Part shown: in pieces, positions 11,593-24,181 of the stretch
Numbering within the stretch: position 1 is the stretch's first letter
How the letters are laid out: every line of letters starts with the position of its first letter
Assembly: GCF_030272615.1 (NCBI RefSeq)
Contig: NC_081414.1
Coordinates: forward strand, 336,429,927 to 336,493,926
Source: Cryptomeria japonica
Lineage: Eukaryota; Streptophyta; Pinopsida; Cupressales; Cupressaceae
DNA length: 64,000 nt
Direction of reading: 5' to 3'
Translations under genes and position numbers: made by a program
The notes under the pieces: model-generated
The model's database searches: none
What the model saw: the letters and a program-made list of their open reading frames with translations, nothing else
Told to the model about the DNA's origin: nothing

Positions 11593-12675
11593 TGTTGGTA
11601 TTATGGATGTGTTACATTAGTTTTCTCATTGATGTCAACACTTATCCTTCTAGAGATCTTTGGTTATGTTGAACTGGCACATTGTGTTCACCAGCATGTT
11701 CAGTGACTTATGCACAGTTACCGGTATATTGTTCACCGGAAGGTTATATTGTTCACCGGCACTGAGGATGACTTGTTATCATCTGGAGATCACTTGGTTA
11801 TGTCAAAGACATGGTTTGGATACTTGGTTTTGGAATTCTGGTTAATGGTCTAATCAGGCTAACATATTTGTTGTTATTGACAAATTGGTCTAAGTTAAGG
11901 ATTGGTATTCATTATCTATTCCAGATCAGCATGACACGTTATGATTTATTGATCGGATATTATTGTAAATGTATTGAGCCGACATGATGCATCGCATCTT
12001 GACTTATTTGTAATTGATTTTATTGTAATATTCTTAGTGAGCCGACCTACACATTGGGTCTTAGGCTTTGTATATATGTAAGATCTCAATTGATGAGACA
12101 TAGGATATGGCATATGGTATGTAAGGTTATGGTATTGTAACATGGTATGTGCGAATATTGAAGATCATATGAGCAGACCATAGAGAAGATTCAAGGAAGG
12201 TTTGAAGGTGATTATCAGAGCTTAATCAGTACTAAATCCAGCATTGGAGATGTTATTTTGAGCAGTACATTATTATAGGATTTAACCATCCTACTGTAGT
12301 CATTGCCACTCCCATTTGAGCAGTGTGCTCTAGGCGGTTGGCCTTTCTGCATGTGCAGACCCCATTTGTATACACATACTATTTGCAATAGTATCATCTA
12401 ATTGTGGGTAAGGTTTCCCACCATGGCTTTTCCCCTTGCAGGGTTTCCACGTTAAAATATTTGTGTTATGTGTTGTGGATGTTGTTTCTCTTTCTGTTTC
12501 ATGCATTAAGTTTCACCGATATTAATATTAACTATTAATCTGTTAACCGTCATCAAGTTTGGTTTACTGGTATTAAGTATCAAGTTTGATTAATTTTTAT
12601 AATTGGGTTGAAATTAATAGACAACTGATTCACCCCCCCCCCCCCCCCCCCTCAATTGCCTTAAGGGTCCTAACA
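11593..12675 (+). repeat. Element A 5' LTR (1083 bp)
   Basis: Starts TGTTGGTATTATGG and ends CCTAACA. Relative to the 3' LTR it has an extra segment of about 24 bp near 11740 and a 19-base C run (12633-12651) where the 3' LTR has five C residues. A TATA-like box lies at 12071. Confidence 0.95.
12071..12078 (+). promoter_or_regulatory. Candidate TATA box of element A LTR
   Basis: TATATATG follows a TTTG step about two-fifths of the LTR length from its right end, and is conserved in the 3' LTR at 17718-17725. The role is inferred from position. Confidence 0.45.
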
Positions 12676-12677
12676 AT

Positions 12678-12690
12678 TGGTATCAGAGCA
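12678..12690 (+). other. Element A primer-binding site
   Basis: tggtatcagagca, a perfect match to the usual plant tRNA-Met(i) primer-binding site, two bases after the LTR end. Confidence 0.93.
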
Positions 12691-12732
12691 AAGTCCTCTA
12701 TTTGTAGAAGCCTAACAACTCGAGGAGATCCT

Positions 12733-15700
12733 ATGGCAACAAACATTTTCAGGAAGGACAGTCTGAAACTTGATGGAACTAACTATGGTATATGGAAGAT
12801 CAGAATGGAGACACATCTAAATTGCATTGGAAGGGACATATGGGAAGTTACAAAGAATGACAATGTTGGTCCTACATTGAATCAACCTAATCCACCAACA
12901 TTGGGTAAAGATCAAGAAAATGATTGCAAAGAAAGAGAAGCACTTTTGAGCGCATTATCAGATCAACAAATCATGGGATTATCAGACCGATCTACTACTA
13001 AAGATATTTGGGATAAATTGGAGACATTGAATGAAGGAGATACCACTGTCAAAATTACAAAACTGGAATGTTTCTGGGTCAGGTATGAAAATTTGAAAAT
13101 GGAAGAAGATGAAAAGAATTTATGCTTTTATGGAAAGAGTTAATGAAATTATTTTAGGAATACAATTTTGTGGAGGATCCTTAAGTGAAGATGAAATTAT
13201 TTCTAAAGTTTTAAGAGCATTGCCACTAGCATACAAAATGAAAGTAACTATTATTAATGAGTTGAGAACAATGCCTAATACATCAATATCTAGAGATACC
13301 TTGGTTGGAAAACTCTGAGCATTTGAGCTTAAGGAATTTGGTCCTGTTGCTACAATTAAGATAGATTTAGCCTTTAGAGCATCATCTGCAGCAACATCAT
13401 CATCACTATCTGACAAATTTGATTGGAAAGCACTTTATACAAGAGAACTTGAAGATATCAAAAGGGAAAATGAGGAACTGGAAGAACTTGAAGCACTATT
13501 TGCAAGGAAAATGCCTAAAGGTCAAGTTGGAAGTAAGTATGAAGGTAAAGCACTGTTTAAATGTTTTAATTGCAATAAAGATGGTCATATGGCATCTAGA
13601 TGTCCTGACAGACATGAAAGATCAAGAGAGGAAGCAAAAAGAACATATAAGCCTAACCCTGAATATCAAAGATACAAATTTAAGAAGAATAGAGACAAAT
13701 CTTCTTACTATGTTGCTGAAGGAGTTACTGATGATTCTAATGAAGAACTGACAGAAAATGGATGGGCTTTTGTTGCAATAAAAGAAGATCAACCAACACC
13801 TATTGTTCCACCGGTACAGTAGGCCTTGACAGCTAAAATTGAAGAAAAGGATGAATGGATCATAGATTCCGGATGTTCACATCATATGACTGGTGATAAA
13901 AGTAAATTCCTATCTTTTCAGGAATATAGTGGAGGTCTAGTAAGATTTTGCGATGATAAAGCTTGTTTGATCAAAGGAAAAGGCACTATATCTTTGGATG
14001 GTAAGCACAATATTGACAATGTTTATTATGTTGAAGGTTTGAAGCATAATCTTTTGAGTGTTGGTCAATTAGTTGAAAATGCACTTCAGTTACAATTCAA
14101 GAATGGTAAATGCAAAATCATGAACAAAACTGGATTGGAGATTGCAACCGGTAATTAGACTAAAGGTAAAATCTTTCATTTGAACAACAATGATAAGACA
14201 TGCTTGATTGCACATATTGATGAAAGTTGGTTATGGTATAAGAGACTTTATCATGTAAATTTTGATTACATTGTAAAGATCAGTTCAACTAAGGTAGTAA
14301 GGGATTTACCTAAGATTGTGAAACCTCATGATCCGGTATGTAAGGAATGTCAAATGGGAAAGCAAGTTAGAACAACTTTTAAGAGAATTTCTGAGAAATT
14401 CAATAATGTTCTTGATTTAATTCATACTGACTTGTGTGGTCCAGAAAGAACATGAAGTCTATAGGGAGATAGATACTTTATGCTAATTATTGATGATTAT
14501 TCTAGAATGTGTTGGTTTACTTTTCTCAAGGAGAAATCAGAAGCTTTTGGAAAATTCAAACTATTCAACGCAATGGTAGAAAATGAAACTGGTAAGAAAA
14601 TTAAATGTTTGAGATCTGATCAAGGAGGTGAGTTTACATCTAAGGAATTTAATACATTCTGTGAAGTGAATGGAAACAAAAGATAACTATCAGCACCCCA
14701 GACACCTCAACAAAATGGCATTATGGAAAGGAAGAACATAATTATTCTGGAAGCAGCTAGAAGCATGATATTGGAAGCAAATATACCTCATGTGTATTGG
14801 AGAGAAGTAGTGAATGCAACAATTTACACTTTCAATAGAGTTCACATCAAAGGTGAAACTAGTAATACCCCTTATGAACTATGGTTTGGTAATACTCCTA
14901 CTCTTAAATACTTTAGAATTTTTGGAAGCAAATGCTATATTAGGAGAGATGAGTATATTGGTAAATTTGATCCTAGAAGTAATGAAAGAATATTTCTTGG
15001 TTATTCATCTAAGAGAAAGACATATAGATGTTTTAATAAAAGATTGTAGAAGATCATTGAGAGTACTAATGTTAAGATAGATGAAAAATTTAGAGGAAAA
15101 TCATGGTCTATAGATTCTGAACCAGCAGTTGAGATGATCATAAATGAATCTACATAGAATGCACCGGTACAGAGTGTGGATCCAGTCACACCAACATCCT
15201 CAAAAAATTCCACAGTGACTAAAGAACAACAACATGTGAATAAACCTAGGTATGTAAGACTGAATCACTTAGAAAATCAGATAATTGGGAGTAAGTATCA
15301 AGGTGTTATGACAAGAAGAAGACTGGCAAATGAAGAGGTATGTTTAATTTCTCAAATTGAACTGGCATCTATAATTGAAGCTTGTCAAGATGAACATTAG
15401 ATTAAAGAAATGGAAGATGAATTAGAACAAATTGAAAATAACAATACATGGACTTTAGTTCCTTGGCCGAAAGACAAAAATGTAATTGAAACTAAATGGG
15501 TATTCAGAAATAAACTCAATGAAGATGGTAAGGTAATCAGGAACAAAGCAAGATTAGTGTATAAAAGATATTCACATAAAGAGGGAATTAATTATTATGA
15601 AACATTTGCACCGGTAGCTAGAATTGAGGCAGTCAGATTATTTCTTGCATTTGTAGCTCATAAGAACTATAAAGTATATCAAATGGATGTAAAATGTGCA

Positions 15701-16894
15701 TTTTTGAATGGTGATCTTGAAGAGAAAGTTTACATTGAACAGTCTGATGGATTTTCATTGACAAATGATAAGGATATGGTTTGTAGATTAAGGAAAGCTT
15801 TGTATGGATTGAAGCAAGCTCCTAGAGCTTGGTATGCTAGATTGGACAAATATCTTTTGAAGCTTGGTTATACTAAAGTTAATATTGACATCAACTTATA
15901 TTTCAAAGTGACTAATGATGACATCTTGGTTATTGAAGTTTTTGTTGATGATATCATTTTTGGAGGAGAAGATGGATTGTGGAAAGACTTTGCTAACAAA
16001 ATGCAGGAACAATTTGAAATGTCTATGATTGGGGAGATAAAATTCTTTTTAGGATTGCAAATTTCACAAAATGATAAAGGTATATTCATATGTCAAACAA
16101 AATACTTGAAGGAACTATTGAAGAAATTTGGCATGGAAAACTCCAAACCGGTAAGTACTCCTATGACTACAACTGATAAATTGACATTGAAGGATGATTT
16201 AGCTCCTGTTAATCCGACAAGATACAAGTCTATGATTGGAGGTTTACTGTATTTGACACAAACAAGACCTGATATAATGAATGCAATATGTATTGTTTCA
16301 AGATTTTAGAGTAATACTAAATGCAATCATGAATCAACAGTAAAAAGGATTTTCTAGTATCTACAAGGCACAACAAATCTTGGTTTATGGTACCCTAAAG
16401 ATGAAAATTTTGATTTATGTGCATTCACCGATGCAAATTGGGCAGGAGATGTAGATGACAAAAAGAGCACCACTGGAAAAGCATTCTTTCTTGGTACCAA
16501 ATTGATTTCATGGTTGAGCAAGAAGTTGAGTTGTACATCATTATCAACATTAGAATCAGAATATGTTGCAGCAACAACTAATTGTACTCAGGTGTTATGG
16601 ATTAAGAAAATATTGAAGGACATAAAGGTAAAATGCAAAGAATCTATAATCATTTATTGTGATAATTCAGCAGCAATTGATATATAAAAGAATCTGGTAT
16701 TCCACTCTAAGACTAAACATATTTCTATCAAATACAATTTTCTGAAAGAGAATGTTGAAGCAAAAGAAGTAAGATTTGTTTATGTGAATAATAACAAGCA
16801 GATTGCAGATATCTTTACTAAGACTTTGCCTAAGGAAAATTTTGAATATCTCAAAGATCAGTTTGGGGTAATACCCTCATCGGTAGAGACTTAG
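12733..16894 (+). pseudogene. gag-pol: Element A gag-pol polyprotein
   Basis: The ATG at 12733 opens gag (LDGTNYGIWKIRMETHL). One frameshift near 13110 moves to a second frame that then holds to TAG 16892. Domains in order: zinc knuckle CFNCNKDGHMASRC (about 13560), protease WIIDSGCSHHMTG (13856), integrase with HTDLCGP, RSDQGGEF and GIMERKN (all three acidic residues kept, 14420-14740), RT from about 15410 with [13 protein letters not shown] and FVDD (15941-15952), and RNase H with FTDANWAGD, ESEYVAA and YCDNSAA. Internal stops after the frameshift are TGA 13316, TAG 13820, TAG 14156, TGA 14453, TAG 14462, TAA 14684, TAG 15047, TAG 15155, TAG 15398, TAG 16307, TAG 16355 and TAA 16685. All can arise from C-to-T or G-to-A change. 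Confidence 0.95.
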
Positions 16895-17259
16895 ATAGTT
16901 GAATATTGGCATCAAACCGACATAAATTAACAGAAAAATCTTTTTCCGGCTTTGATGGAGCAGAGCTACTTCTCAGGGGGAGTGGTTGGTTATATTAATT
17001 GGTTCTATGTTCTGGTACTTTTTTATTGCTTTGGCATTTGATGTCAAAGGGAGAGAGATGCCTATGGAAAATCTTTGAATTTAGGAAACAATATCCTTGG
17101 GGGAGAGATCATTCATTGGGGGAGAGATATATACTCTCTGAATTTTGGTTTTGATTTTAGGTATTGATCTATTATGGAGGTTTTTGGTTTTTGGCATTAT
17201 GTTTTTGGAACTTAGATGTTTTTCCATCTAGTGTTGTCATCAATGCCAAAGGGGGAGAT
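16895..17259 (+). other. Element A 3' untranslated region with repeated purine tracts
   Basis: Five purine-tract-like blocks occur: ctcagggggagtgg (about 16974), tcaaagggagagag (17044), cttgggggagagat (17097), attgggggagagat (17117) and ccaaagggggagat (17247), the last abutting the LTR and acting as the normal plus-strand primer. Intervening text also repeats (ttggcatttgatgtcaaag, gtcatcaatgccaaag). Confidence 0.75.
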
Positions 17260-18312
17260 TGTTGGTATTATGGATGTGTTGCATTAGTTTTGTCATTGAT
17301 GTCAACACTTATCCTTCTGGAGATATTTGGTTATGTTGAACTGACACATTGTGTTCACTGACATGTTCAGTGACTTATGCATAGTCACCGGTATATTGTT
17401 CATCGGCATTGAGGATGACTTGTTATCATCTGGAGATCACTTGGTTATGTCGAAGACATGGTTTGGATACTTAGTTTTGGAATTCTAGATAATGGTCTAA
17501 TCAAGTTGACATATTTGTTGTTATCGGCAAATTGGTCTAGGTTATGGACCGGTATGCATTATCTATTCCAGATCAGCACGACAAGTTATGATTTATTGAT
17601 TGGACATTATTGTAAATGTATTGAGCTGACATGATGCATCACATCTTGACTTATTTGTAATTGATTTTATTTTAATATTATTAGTGAGCCGACCTACACA
17701 TTGGGTCTTAGGTTTTGTATATATGTAAGATCTCAATTCATGAGACATAGGATATGGCATATGGTATGTAAGGCTATGGTATTGTAACATGGTATGTGCG
17801 AATATTGAAGATCATATGAGAAGACCATAGAGAAGATTCAAGGAAGGTTTTAAGGTGATTATCAGAGCTTAACCGGTACTGAATCCAACATTGGAGATGC
17901 TATTTTGAGCAGTACATTATTCTAGGATTTAACCATCCTACTATAGTCATTGTGATTCCCATTTGAGCAGTGTACTCTAGGCAGTTGGCCTTTCTGCATG
18001 TGCAAACCCCATTTGTATACACATACTATCTACAGTAGTATCATCTAATTGTGGGTAGGGTTTCCCATCGTCGTTTTCCCCCTTAGAGGGTTTCCACATT
18101 AAAATATTTGTGTTATGTGTTGTGGATGTTGTTTCTCTTTCCGTTTCATGCATTAAGTTTCACCGATATTGATATTAACTATTAATCTGTTAACTGACAT
18201 CAAGTTTGGTTTACTGGTATTAAGTATCAAGTTTGATTAAGTTATAATTGGGTTGAAATTAATAGACAACCAATTCACCCCCTCTATCTCAGTTGCCTTA
18301 CGGGTCCTAACA
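17260..18312 (+). repeat. Element A 3' LTR (1053 bp)
   Basis: Begins TGTTGGTATTATGG and ends GGGTCCTAACA. It is followed by the gggaa duplication. Its last 41 bases are copied again at 18348-18388. Confidence 0.95.
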
Positions 18313-18533
18313 GGGAAATCCTCCAAAATGATTTTGAGATGCTTCAAAATTCACCCCCTCTATCTCAGTTGCCTTACGGGTCCTAACAAGGGGACTGATA
18401 AAGTCAAATTGGTGAAGCTCCAAATGCTTAGAAATGATTTTGAGATGCTTCAAATGAAAGATAGTGAGTCCATTTCAAAATTTCATACAAGAGTCTTGTG
18501 TTTGTTGAACTAGCTAAGAAAAAATGGAAAACC
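18313..18533 (+). pseudogene. gag: Element B gag, middle part
   Basis: After the gggaa duplication the B gag frame continues, interrupted by a filler of about 62 bp, then reads GTDKVKLVKLQMLRNDFEML and SISKFHTRVLCLLN, the typical conserved gag region. It contains one TAG stop (LLN-stop-LRKNGK) and is cut at 18533 by element C. Confidence 0.85.
18326..18388 (+). other. Templated filler DNA at the A/B junction
   Basis: 18326-18348 is an exact 23-base copy of B gag sequence at 18432-18454. 18348-18388 is an exact 41-base copy of the 3' LTR end at 18272-18312. The two copies overlap by one A. They sit inside B gag just after A's target-site duplication. Confidence 0.85.
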
Positions 18534-20978
18534 CTATTAGACACAATGTACCACTGAGAGGGGTGGTGAATCAGTGGTTCTCAAATTTTTTCCCTTTAAC
18601 TATCCTAAGTGTGTTTACCAGTTATGGGATCTAAAAGAATGCAGACTTACCAATTAGTGGGGAGATAGAAATACACATCCAATCACACATAAAGGGCCAT
18701 CACATAACAATAGCATGTATGAGGAAAACCCAAGATGGGAAAAACCTCGATGAGCAATGCTGCTAGAGTCTACTGCTCCAATCCAACCTCACAATGAAAC
18801 TTTGTTACAATGTTTAGGGCACCAACCCAAGGAGCTACAACCCCTGATCTAGGGCACCAACCCAAGGAGAACCAACCCCTGGTTTAGGGCACCAACCCAA
18901 GGAGCACCAACCCCTAACTAATTTATGTGCTACAACCCAAAGGAGCTACAACCCTTGCACCGAGCTACAACTTTGTTAACACAATGAAAACATCAAATAC
19001 AAAAGTAGTTATTCTATTACAAGTGAATCTTGCAACCATTCCAAATACCTTACTCTGTCGGTGAGATACCTTCTCTGCTACACCAACTCACTCTTCTACT
19101 GCTCTCATATGCTGCTTAACTATCGATAAACCCTACCGGTACACCTCTCCTCTTCTTCTTCTCTGTTGGATCTCCTCCTCACTTCTCTACACTTTACTGG
19201 TGCTATACTCTACCAGTTTTGTATCTGCCTTTTCTGCAGCTTCCTTCTCTATTGCTCTGTCAGTATGGACACTACCGGTTCTACTCTTCTACTGGTTGAA
19301 CACTTCAACAAATTTCACCCTCACACTTAGTCTCTTCTCAGATAATCGTTGAGCATTTGGCTGATTTTCTCTCATATGCAGAAGTAATACTTCGCAACAA
19401 CACGCTCTTCTTCATTCAGCAGCAACTTAAGTATGTCTTTGGCCTGCATATTTATAGACTGGTTTTCCCGCCAAAAGCCTATTCAAAATATAGGCGGTTA
19501 GGGTTTCCTCATCATCCTCAAGGAAAACCAAAACAAATCAGATCTTGCTCCATCTTATCACCAAGACAACCAATGGTACAACTCTGCCATTAACACACCC
19601 TCTTGATCATGCCTTCTATATCTAGTGATCTACTTTTTCCCTATCGGCTGATCCGACTCAACTACCTCAATCACTCTTAGCTAGCTCTAAGTTATCCTTT
19701 AGACCTCAAGCCACAAACCTCTACAACAGCTTTGCAACATGTATCATGATTTATGGGATCTACCATTAATGTCGACCAACTCTGCAACTACCCTGTCAGT
19801 GTACATTCCTTCTTCATCCGAATGCAAGTTTGCAACATTGACTCCATGTGGCATCGATGTCGACCAACTGCTAGCTTGACTCTCCATGTCATTCTAGATA
19901 GGATCACTGACCAAAATCTCAACCAGTTTCTCTTCTCTGTCGGTTTCCTAACCCTGTCGGTATCTCATACTGTACCCGTTGACTCCTCGTGTCTGCACTT
20001 TGCTAAATTGCCAGTGGAACACATAAATCGGTCATCAGACATGTCTATCCAAAGAATGTACATTCCCACAAAGTGGGAAGACATCTGCATCTGCACCTTT
20101 CTCATAATACCGGTGGACCTACATATCGGTAAGCACTCTTGATGACACTCTATCATCAACCTTTACTAGACTCCATTTTTAGTCAGGCCACATTCTTCCT
20201 CTATCTGCATCTTCTCAGTCATGCCTTCTCCCTGATCAACTCTGATCATATCTCTGCCAGTTTCTCAAGTTGACAAACCCATCACTTCTTCTGTATCGGT
20301 ATCTCAACTTGCCTTCTTTGTCTGCCTGGTGCATATTCTTGTTCTCATGCACTTTAGGCATTCCCTCAACTTACCAGTAGATCCGGTGTGAACCTTCAAA
20401 CACCTACCTTTGCCTCATCTACCTTATCTCAAGGGACTATGATGCACACAATGGATAATAGGAGATAGGCTCCACTTGCCGGTGGAGTGATACCATCTGC
20501 TTTCCGCAATGTACTCATGTGACTTCCCTATTTGTTCAACATCTCTTCAAATAGGCACATGTGATCCGGTGGGAGTCCTATTGTTCAGCAACCTCACAGC
20601 ATACCGGTGACTTGTTCATTCTTCTCTTCCGGTGTTGATGTGATTCAGGTAACATTCTACCTCTTCATCATAAATAATAGCCAAGCATACTGCTCATCAT
20701 CAACACTTCACTTGCTAGTTGATATGCTCTCATTGCCGAGGATACAATGTACCAATGTCGGTCACCTTACCTTTCCATCTCATCCACACAAGTCAGACAC
20801 TAACTTGTGTATCGGTGACTCCAATGATCATTCTTCCTTACCTTATCAGTGTTCTGCAGCACAAGGTGAGATATAAGATATCGCATCCTATACTCCTTCA
20901 TAACAGTGTTGCACATACATATCTTCTACCGGTAGTCATCCCATACCGGTTGACATCAATGAAAACACAATGCCAACA
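18534..20978 (-). mobile_element. Element C: solo LTR in B gag (minus orientation)
   Basis: On the minus strand it starts TGTTGGCATTGTG, with tcattgatgtcaac nearby, as in element A's LTR. It ends within a stretch reading ccacccctctcagtggtaca then attgtgtctaata. The duplication aaacc is at 18529-18533 and 20979-20983, and removing 18534-20983 restores the gag frame (NGK then TMEE). No pol-like frame is inside, so a solo LTR of about 2.4 kb fits best. The left end reads (c)tattag rather than TG; a mutated terminal base would explain this. Confidence 0.75.
18813..18971. repeat. Tandem array inside solo LTR C
   Basis: About four to five units of 35-40 bases with the core ggcaccaacccaaggag-accaacccct, degenerating to gctacaacccaaaggagctac. 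Similar short arrays lie in the R-U5 part of solo LTR J. Confidence 0.8.
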
Positions 20979-23900
20979 AAACCATGGAGGAATAGAGGAT
21001 TTTTTAGAAAATCCTTCAAATTTTTCCTTCAAAGTTTGATGTAATAGTGATTTCCATTGAGGAGGCAAAGGATTTGTCAGTATTGGTAGTTGATGAATTG
21101 ATTGGTTCTCTTCAAACCCATGAGCAATGCCTAAATAGGTGTGTTACTTCTTCCCATCAACAAGATTTCAAATCTCAAGCCAATGCAAGAGGTAAGGGAA
21201 AGAAAGAAATAGTGGAAAGAGTTCAAGAGGCTGAGGTTGTGGCAATGAAGATAGATCTGAATGAGCTTATAGTCAGGAATGAGTGAGAAGCTCTCAAAAT
21301 AACTTTAAACAAGGCAAGAGGAACAATAGTTTGAATCAAAGGTAAGACAAGAGAAATTTAGAATGCTTTAATTGTCATAAATTTGGGCATTATGCAAGAG
21401 ATTGCTAGAAAAAGCAAGGTAATCAATTAAATAAAAATGCTAATGTGGATGATGTGAATGTGGGTGAAAATAATCAGTCCACAACCTTCATCATGTGCAA
21501 CATTGGTAAAGTAGGAAGCCCTAAGCTATTGTATTTGGACAATGGTTTCAGTAACCACATGAGTGGTAATGAGAGTTTGTTCTCTTTTATTGATGAAAAT
21601 GTCAAATCTGAGATCAAAATGGGGAATAATATAATATTTCCAATTGTGCAGGGCAAAGGATCTATTATGATCCGCACCAAGCAAGGTGAGAAGAAGGAAA
21701 TTGAGAATGTTTATTTTTCCCGAGACATTAAACATAATCTCATGAGTGTTGGACAACTAATCTAAAATGGATACAAATTGCTAATGGAGAAGGGTGAGTG
21801 TATCATTTTTTACAATGATGGGAGTAAGAAAGATGTTATAGTAGTACAAATGAAAAACAACCAGATGTTTCCATTGAAAATAAAGACGTGTTTCTCTTCT
21901 CGGTCCATTGTTGCACCTCCCAAGAAAGCATGTACAAGAGTGCAAAAGTTAAAGGCCCTTAGGAGAAACATTGAAGACCCTTTCAAGATATGAAATCTCA
22001 GGTATGGACACTTGGGTTTACTGGTTTGAATTTATTATTTATGAAAAGAACGGTAGATGGTTTACTAAGGATAGAAGAGCCTAGTAGCAAGTGTGAGGCT
22101 TTTATTTTGGGTAAGCAACATAGGCTGCCCTTTCTAAAAGACAACTCAAGAAGGGAAAGAGCACCATTGGATTTTTTTCATACCGGTTTGGTTGGCCCTA
22201 TGAAAACCATATCTATTGGTAGTAGCCAATATTTTATGACCTTTATTGATGATTTCAGCCATAGAACATGGGTTTATTTTTTGAAGCATAAATTTAAAGA
22301 TTTTTATAAGTTTTTATTGTTTAAAGCCCAAACTAAAAAGGAGAGTGGAAATTGCATAAAGGTCCTAAGGTTAGATCTTGGAGGAGTGTATACCTCTAAT
22401 GCCTTTGTGAATTTTTGCAAGAAAAATGGTATCAAGAAGGAGCTAACAGTCACTTATACTCCGCAACAAAATGGAGTGGTTGATAGGAAGAATAGGACCA
22501 TTGTGAGATGGCAAGGGTCAATCTCAAAGCAAAGGGATTGCCAAATGAATATTGGGGAGAGGTTATAGAAACAAGAGTATATTTGATAAATAAAAGTCCA
22601 ACCAAGGCAGTTCGTGATAAGATTCCACAAGAGGTGTGGTCTAGACGTAAGTGGACAATTGAGCACCTTAGAGTATTTGGGTGTGTGGAATATGCTCAAG
22701 TGCCAAAGGATAAGAGGAAAAAGTTGGATGACAAGGGTGAAAAATGCATTTTCATGGGCTATAGTGTTGAGTCCAAGGCATATAGATTGTACAACCCCAT
22801 CACCAAAAGTATCATCATTAGTAGAGATGTTGAGTTCTTAGAGAGTGAGTCATGGGATGGCTCAGTGGATACCTCTTCATCTACCTTACAAATTGTGTCC
22901 ATAAATGATGATGATGATGATGAGTATGAAGATTAGGAAGATCTTGTCAACTCTAGATAACTCCCTGTAGGTCCTGATGTAAATAAGAATTCAAGCAGAC
23001 TATCACAAAATTCTTAGAGTTTAGTGATCCCTTGAACAAAACTGGACATCTCCTAAAAGATCCCAACAACTCCTGGTAGAAACAGGTAGAAATGCAAGCA
23101 GCTAGAGGAAGCCAAAGACTCGGCTCTTGAAAGATCTCGATGATACAGATCAGAGTCTGCATAGAAAAGCAGTAATAGTAGTGAGAGTTCATACCCCTCT
23201 TGCCTAATGACAAAGAAGACCAAGAGTCTAAGAGAGATCTACCAAGATGGAAGGTATGAAAAAGATTTTGATGAAAAATGTGAACTTTGCATTATTTTCT
23301 CATAGCAATCCAATTTATTTTGAGGATGCTATTAAAAAGGATAAATGGTGTGAGGCCATGGATGAGGAAATGGATGCAATAGAAAGGAATGATACTTGGG
23401 AATTAACTAATTTACCTCCCAACAAGCAAGTTATTGGGGTTAAATGGGTCTATAAGACCAAAAGTAATGTTGAAGGAAGAATAGAGTGGCATAAGAAGGC
23501 TCTTTATGGGCTGACAGTTGGTGGTAAGATTCTTATTGTTTTCTATATGTTGATGATTAAGTTTTCACTGGGGATGATGATTTCCTCATTGTTTATTTTA
23601 AAGAGACCATGAAAAGAGTTTGAAATGATAGATTTAGGTCTCTCGAGGTATTTTCTAGGCATAGAAGTAAAACAAATGCATGATGATATATTTATCTCTC
23701 AAGAAATATATGCTAATGAGATCTTGAAAAGATTTAAAATGTATGGTAGCAAGCTTGCACTACCACCAACAATCATAGGTCTTAAGTTGAGCAAGGAAGA
23801 TTGTAGCAGCAGTGTTGATCCGACCAAGTATAAGAGTTTGGTTGGATTTTTAATGTATTTAACAACAACTTGGCCTGATATAATGCATGTAGTGAGTCTG

Positions 23901-24181
23901 ATTTCTATATTTATGGAGACTCCAAAGGACACTCATTGGCAAGCGAGTAAGAGAATCTTTAGGTATGTGAATGGCACTTAGGAATATGGAATTTTTTATA
24001 ATGTTGTAAATGAATTTAGGTTGGTTGGTCACACAGATAGTGATTGGGCAGGAAGTGTAGATGATAGGAAGAGCACTTTGGGTTATGTGTTTTATTTGGG
24101 TTTGGGTGTAATCTCATGGGCTTCTAAGAATCAACCCATTATTGTCCTATCAATAGTTGAGGTTCAGTATATAGCAGAAAA
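20979..24181 (+). pseudogene. gag-pol: Element B gag C-terminus, protease, integrase and RT/RNase H
   Basis: Resumes after C with FPSKFDVIVISIEEAKDLSV. The zinc knuckle CFNCHKFGHYARDC is at 21364-21415. The protease reads LDNGFSNHMSG, so the DSG serine is lost. Integrase keeps FIDDFSHRTWVYF and RLDLGG, but the first Asp is Gly (HTGLVGP) and the catalytic Glu is Asp (GVVDRKN). RT begins with WCEAMDEEMDAIERNDTWEL (about 23350), then loses much of its core: IEWHK joins directly to KALYGL and then to GGKILIVF. YVDD survives near 23553 but is followed by a TAA. RNase H starts (HTDSDWAGS) and is cut by element D at 24181. Several stops are present. Confidence 0.9.

Larger units (their letters stand above)
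11593..18312 (+). mobile_element. Element A: complete Ty1/copia retrotransposon, inserted in B gag
   Basis: Both ends are exact: TGTTGG starts at 11593, CCTAACA ends at 18312, and the 5-bp duplication gggaa is present at 11588-11592 and 18313-18317. It has LTRs of 1083 and 1053 bp, a primer-binding site at 12678-12690, a full gag-pol frame with intact catalytic motifs but twelve stops after one frameshift, and a purine tract (caaagggggagat) abutting the 3' LTR. The LTRs differ by many small changes, so the insertion is not recent. Confidence 0.96.

Noticed and set aside
12733-16894. Programmed readthrough or altered genetic code with TAG as sense
   Set aside because: TGA and TAA stops and frameshifts occur too, and TAG also terminates at natural ends (16892). 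Decay by transitions explains all of it.
18781-18975. CRISPR-like array (regular caccaaccc repeats)
   Set aside because: Repeats are contiguous with degenerate units and no unique spacers, inside a plant LTR.
19357-21039. Plus-strand ORFs of 78-129 aa in solo LTR C
   Set aside because: They lie inside an LTR, run opposite to its orientation and have no recognisable motif.
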